A DNA stretch of 64,000 nucleotides, from the NCBI GenBank assembly GCA_963716125.1, contig OY970294.1:3410001-3474000 (forward strand), written 5' to 3'. This DNA is from Acidiluteibacter sp963716125 (lineage in GTDB: Bacteria > Bacteroidota > Bacteroidia > Flavobacteriales_E > Vicingaceae). The translations under genes and the position numbers were made by a program. Every line of letters begins with the position of its first letter. The first letter of the stretch is position 1. This document shows, piece after piece, positions 62,028 through 64,000 of this stretch. The notes under the pieces are model-generated. The model made no database searches. It was given only the letters and a program-made list of their open reading frames with translations, and had not been told where the DNA came from.

Positions 62028-62642
62028 ATGCACATAGCAATAGCAGGAAATATAGGCTCAGGAAAAACAACTTTAACTTCACTTTTATCAAAGCATTACA
62101 ATTGGGAAGCTCATTATGAAGATGTTGATGAAAATCCTTATTTAAATGATTTTTATAATGACATGCAGCGTTGGTCTTTTAACTTACAGGTTTATTTTTT
62201 AAACAATCGATTTAACCAAATCCTAGAAATAAGAGAAAAGGGCAAAAAAGTAATTCAAGATAGAACTATTTTTGAAGATGCCTATATTTTTGCACCCAAC
62301 TTACACGCTATGGGGCTTATGACCACTAGAGATTTTGAATCATACTTTAGCCTTTTTAAATTGATGGAAAGTTTTATACAACCACCAGATTTAATGATTT
62401 ATTTGAGAGCCTCTATCCCTAAATTAGTGAATCAAATACAACAGAGAGGTAGAGAATATGAAGAAAGTATTCGATTAGATTATTTAAAGCGATTAAATGA
62501 AAGATATGAAGCTTGGATCAGTACTTATTCTCAAGGTAAGTTATTAATTATAGATGTGGATGACAATAACTTTATAGACAATTCAGAAGACTTGGGTAAG
62601 ATTATTCAAAAAATAGATGCTGAAATTCACGGCTTATTTTGA
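62028..62642 (+). CDS. Deoxynucleoside kinase
   Basis: The 204-residue protein has Walker A at residues 7-14 (GNIGSGKT), an Asp-Glu pair near 35 (DVDENPYL), the DRTIFEDAYIFA motif near 80-91 and the LID-type QQRGREYE at about 142-149. It phosphorylates deoxynucleosides in salvage. The length is normal. The terminator follows 28 bases after the stop. Confidence 0.92.
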   Translation: MHIAIAGNIGSGKTTLTSLLSKHYNWEAHYEDVDENPYLNDFYNDMQRWSFNLQVYFLNNRFNQILEIREKGKKVIQDRTIFEDAYIFAPNLHAMGLMTTRDFESYFSLFKLMESFIQPPDLMIYLRASIPKLVNQIQQRGREYEESIRLDYLKRLNERYEAWISTYSQGKLLIIDVDDNNFIDNSEDLGKIIQKIDAEIHGLF

Positions 62643-62669
62643 TTTCACCAAAATATAACCATAAAAAAA

Positions 62670-62704
62670 CCCGTCCCCAAGAAACTTGGGGACGGGTTTT
62701 TTTT
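62670..62704. terminator. Bidirectional strong terminator
   Basis: CCCGTCCCCAAG (62670-62681) pairs with CTTGGGGACGGG (62685-62696) around an AAA loop, with an A-run before and a T-run after. It serves the kinase gene and the leftward lipoprotein gene. Confidence 0.93.
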
Positions 62705-62719
62705 ACTTTTAAATACTTT

Positions 62720-63505
62720 TTAAAAAGTATCAAATCTAATACATTCTAAAGAAGCATCTAAACTTCCATTGCTAACTCCGTCTTCATCAACCAATCTAAC
62801 ATTTCCTAATGTTAATTGAGATTCAGAGAAAGTGATTGTGCCACTTGTAGATAAATAAATTTTCCCTTGAGAAAATTCTTCATTAAACTCAACAACAAGT
62901 ACAAACGCAAGATTTTTTAGATCGTCATCTGTATTAAAATCGTCTAAGTTGCTTAATCTAGTTCCGCCATTATAAGAAATAGCATAAATTAAGTAATCGA
63001 TATCTAAAGTAGAAGTATCAGTAAAAAAATCACTAGCTATTCCAACGAAAATATCTAATTGCTTCAATTCACTTTGAGAAAAATTTCCGCTAAAATCACC
63101 ATAGATATCTTGACCACAAAAACCAAAACCTAAATCAATTTTTTTACCATTTAAGGTAAAGCTACCTCCACCCTGTCCGAAAAAGCCGTTTACACCAAAG
63201 TAAGGATTACTAGAAGTTGGATCCGTAAATGAATTTCCAGATCCATTAGTTCCTGAGAATTGAGTTCCACCACCTGAAGGAGGTATAAAACTAATTCCAC
63301 CACCGCTAGTGCCAGCAAAGCCACCAGTTGAAGTACCATCAGAAATTGGAATTGTTTGAAATCTAAGTCGTTTAAATTTCTCAATCATGTTTTTGTTATC
63401 AGTCGATCCTTTTAAATCTGTATCCTTTTCACAAGAAGTGAAAAGAAATACAGATAGCAACACAAAAATTGAAGTGATGACTGATCTGTATTTCATTGTT
63501 TTCAT
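62720..63505 (-). CDS. Glycine/serine-rich lipoprotein of unknown function
   Basis: The 261-residue protein has a lipoprotein signal (MKTMKYRSVITSIFVLLSVF then LFTSCEKD), a Gly/Ser/Thr/Phe-rich low-complexity region (about residues 55-115) and a beta-rich C-terminal domain (about 118-261). It is probably outer-membrane exposed. It is 43 bases from the next gene in the same direction, an outer-membrane barrel. No family is recognised. Confidence 0.8.
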   Translation of the reverse strand: MKTMKYRSVITSIFVLLSVFLFTSCEKDTDLKGSTDNKNMIEKFKRLRFQTIPISDGTSTGGFAGTSGGGISFIPPSGGGTQFSGTNGSGNSFTDPTSSNPYFGVNGFFGQGGGSFTLNGKKIDLGFGFCGQDIYGDFSGNFSQSELKQLDIFVGIASDFFTDTSTLDIDYLIYAISYNGGTRLSNLDDFNTDDDLKNLAFVLVVEFNEEFSQGKIYLSTSGTITFSESQLTLGNVRLVDEDGVSNGSLDASLECIRFDTF

Positions 63506-63548
63506 AACATTCTGTTATTTAAGAGAATTATTATTTTGATTTTTTATT

Positions 63549-64000
63549 CTAAAATGCAAAACCTAATCTAATAGCTGCATTAAAGTTTGGTCCAAGTTTA
63601 AATTCGCTTCCTCTTGCAGTTTCAACATCTTTTGAGTCTGGATAATCTGAAGAAGTTTTCTGCTTCATCTTGTTAGTATATAACAATCCAAAACCAACTT
63701 CTGTTCCTAAGAAGATTTTTGGAGAGAAATACCAATCCGCACCTAAAACAGCATTAAGACCTAAATCTAAACTACCACTTGTAGTTTTCAATTCATAAAC
63801 GCCTTCTGGAGTAGCAACATAAGATTGATCTTTTGTAGTGTTTGTGTAATAACCAATAGTAGCGTACCCACCCATATATGGAGATAATCTATCAGTACCA
63901 GCAAAATGCTTTTCAATACCTGGCTTTAAAGTTAAACCAAAATTTGAATTTTTGTCGATTTCTTCAAAATCACCTATTCCATCACCATCAGCATCCGGAC
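63549..64000 (-). CDS. Outer-membrane beta-barrel protein (5' end beyond window)
   Basis: The frame is open to the right edge of the window; the ATG at 63875 is internal. The visible part begins with an Asp-rich PDADGDGIGDFEE segment, as in thrombospondin type 3-like repeats. It continues with alternating hydrophobic strands of a porin-like barrel (YMGGYATIGYYTN, WYFSPKIFLGTEVGFGLLY) and ends AAIRLGFAF, with the usual terminal Phe. It is a host outer-membrane protein of unknown role. Confidence 0.8.
   Translation of the reverse strand, partial: PDADGDGIGDFEEIDKNSNFGLTLKPGIEKHFAGTDRLSPYMGGYATIGYYTNTTKDQSYVATPEGVYELKTTSGSLDLGLNAVLGADWYFSPKIFLGTEVGFGLLYTNKMKQKTSSDYPDSKDVETARGSEFKLGPNFNAAIRLGFAF

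Overview
The window comes from a low-GC member of the Bacteroidota, most likely a flavobacterium-like organism. The chromosomal part (about 51.2-64 kb) carries mutS, a SpoU/TrmH RNA methyltransferase, an OmpA/TPR lipoprotein, folK, sppA, a GH3-family enzyme and a deoxynucleoside kinase. Promoters there show the Bacteroidota -7 box TAnnTTTG. The left ~51.2 kb looks richer in G+C and is one integrated mobile element. It abuts the 3' end of a tRNA-Leu(UAA) gene and ends in a large serine recombinase whose last codons lie inside that tRNA. The left end of the element is outside the window.

The element reads as a temperate virus, but not an ordinary tailed phage. Next to the attachment site sit the recombinase, a CI/Cro-like divergent repressor pair with repeated operators, a winged-helix replication-type protein and a glycosyltransferase (44.1-51.3 kb). 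A second leftward operon (43.9-31.7 kb) holds two giant polyvalent proteins (an N6-adenine methyltransferase with an apparent sliding-clamp-like region, and a SNF2 helicase), a DnaA-C-like DNA-binding protein, several unknowns and a P-loop ATPase resembling FtsK/HerA/A32 packaging ATPases. The far-left operon (12.0 kb to beyond position 1) holds about 22 small genes. Most encode one transmembrane segment with a soluble domain: peptidoglycan-binding, SH3-like, beta-propeller or HExxH. They accompany an N-acetylmuramoyl-L-alanine amidase, a three-TM holin-like protein, overlapping spanin-like genes, a tail-fibre-repeat protein and a likely abundant virion protein followed by its own terminator. 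No terminase, portal, HK97 capsid, sheath, tape measure or conjugation gene is visible. My best reading is a large temperate virus whose virion has a membrane or is otherwise non-canonical. That is inference.

Between the virion operon and the ATPase lies a 19-kb accessory island (12.4-31.6 kb). It carries an AbiE-type toxin-antitoxin pair with four operator repeats, a CDF-like transporter, a Cas4-like plus RNase H-like DUF2779 nuclease, two secreted or lipoprotein genes, and an eight-gene operon rmuC-hsdM-hsdS-DUF6161-like-hsdR-mcrB-mcrC-WYL regulator. A 44-bp three-part operator with identical spacing precedes both the restriction operon and the lipoprotein operon, so the WYL protein probably controls both. 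A different inverted repeat, AATTTAT-N7-ATAAATT, occurs twice upstream of the virion operon and once upstream of the replication operon, suggesting a virus-wide regulon.
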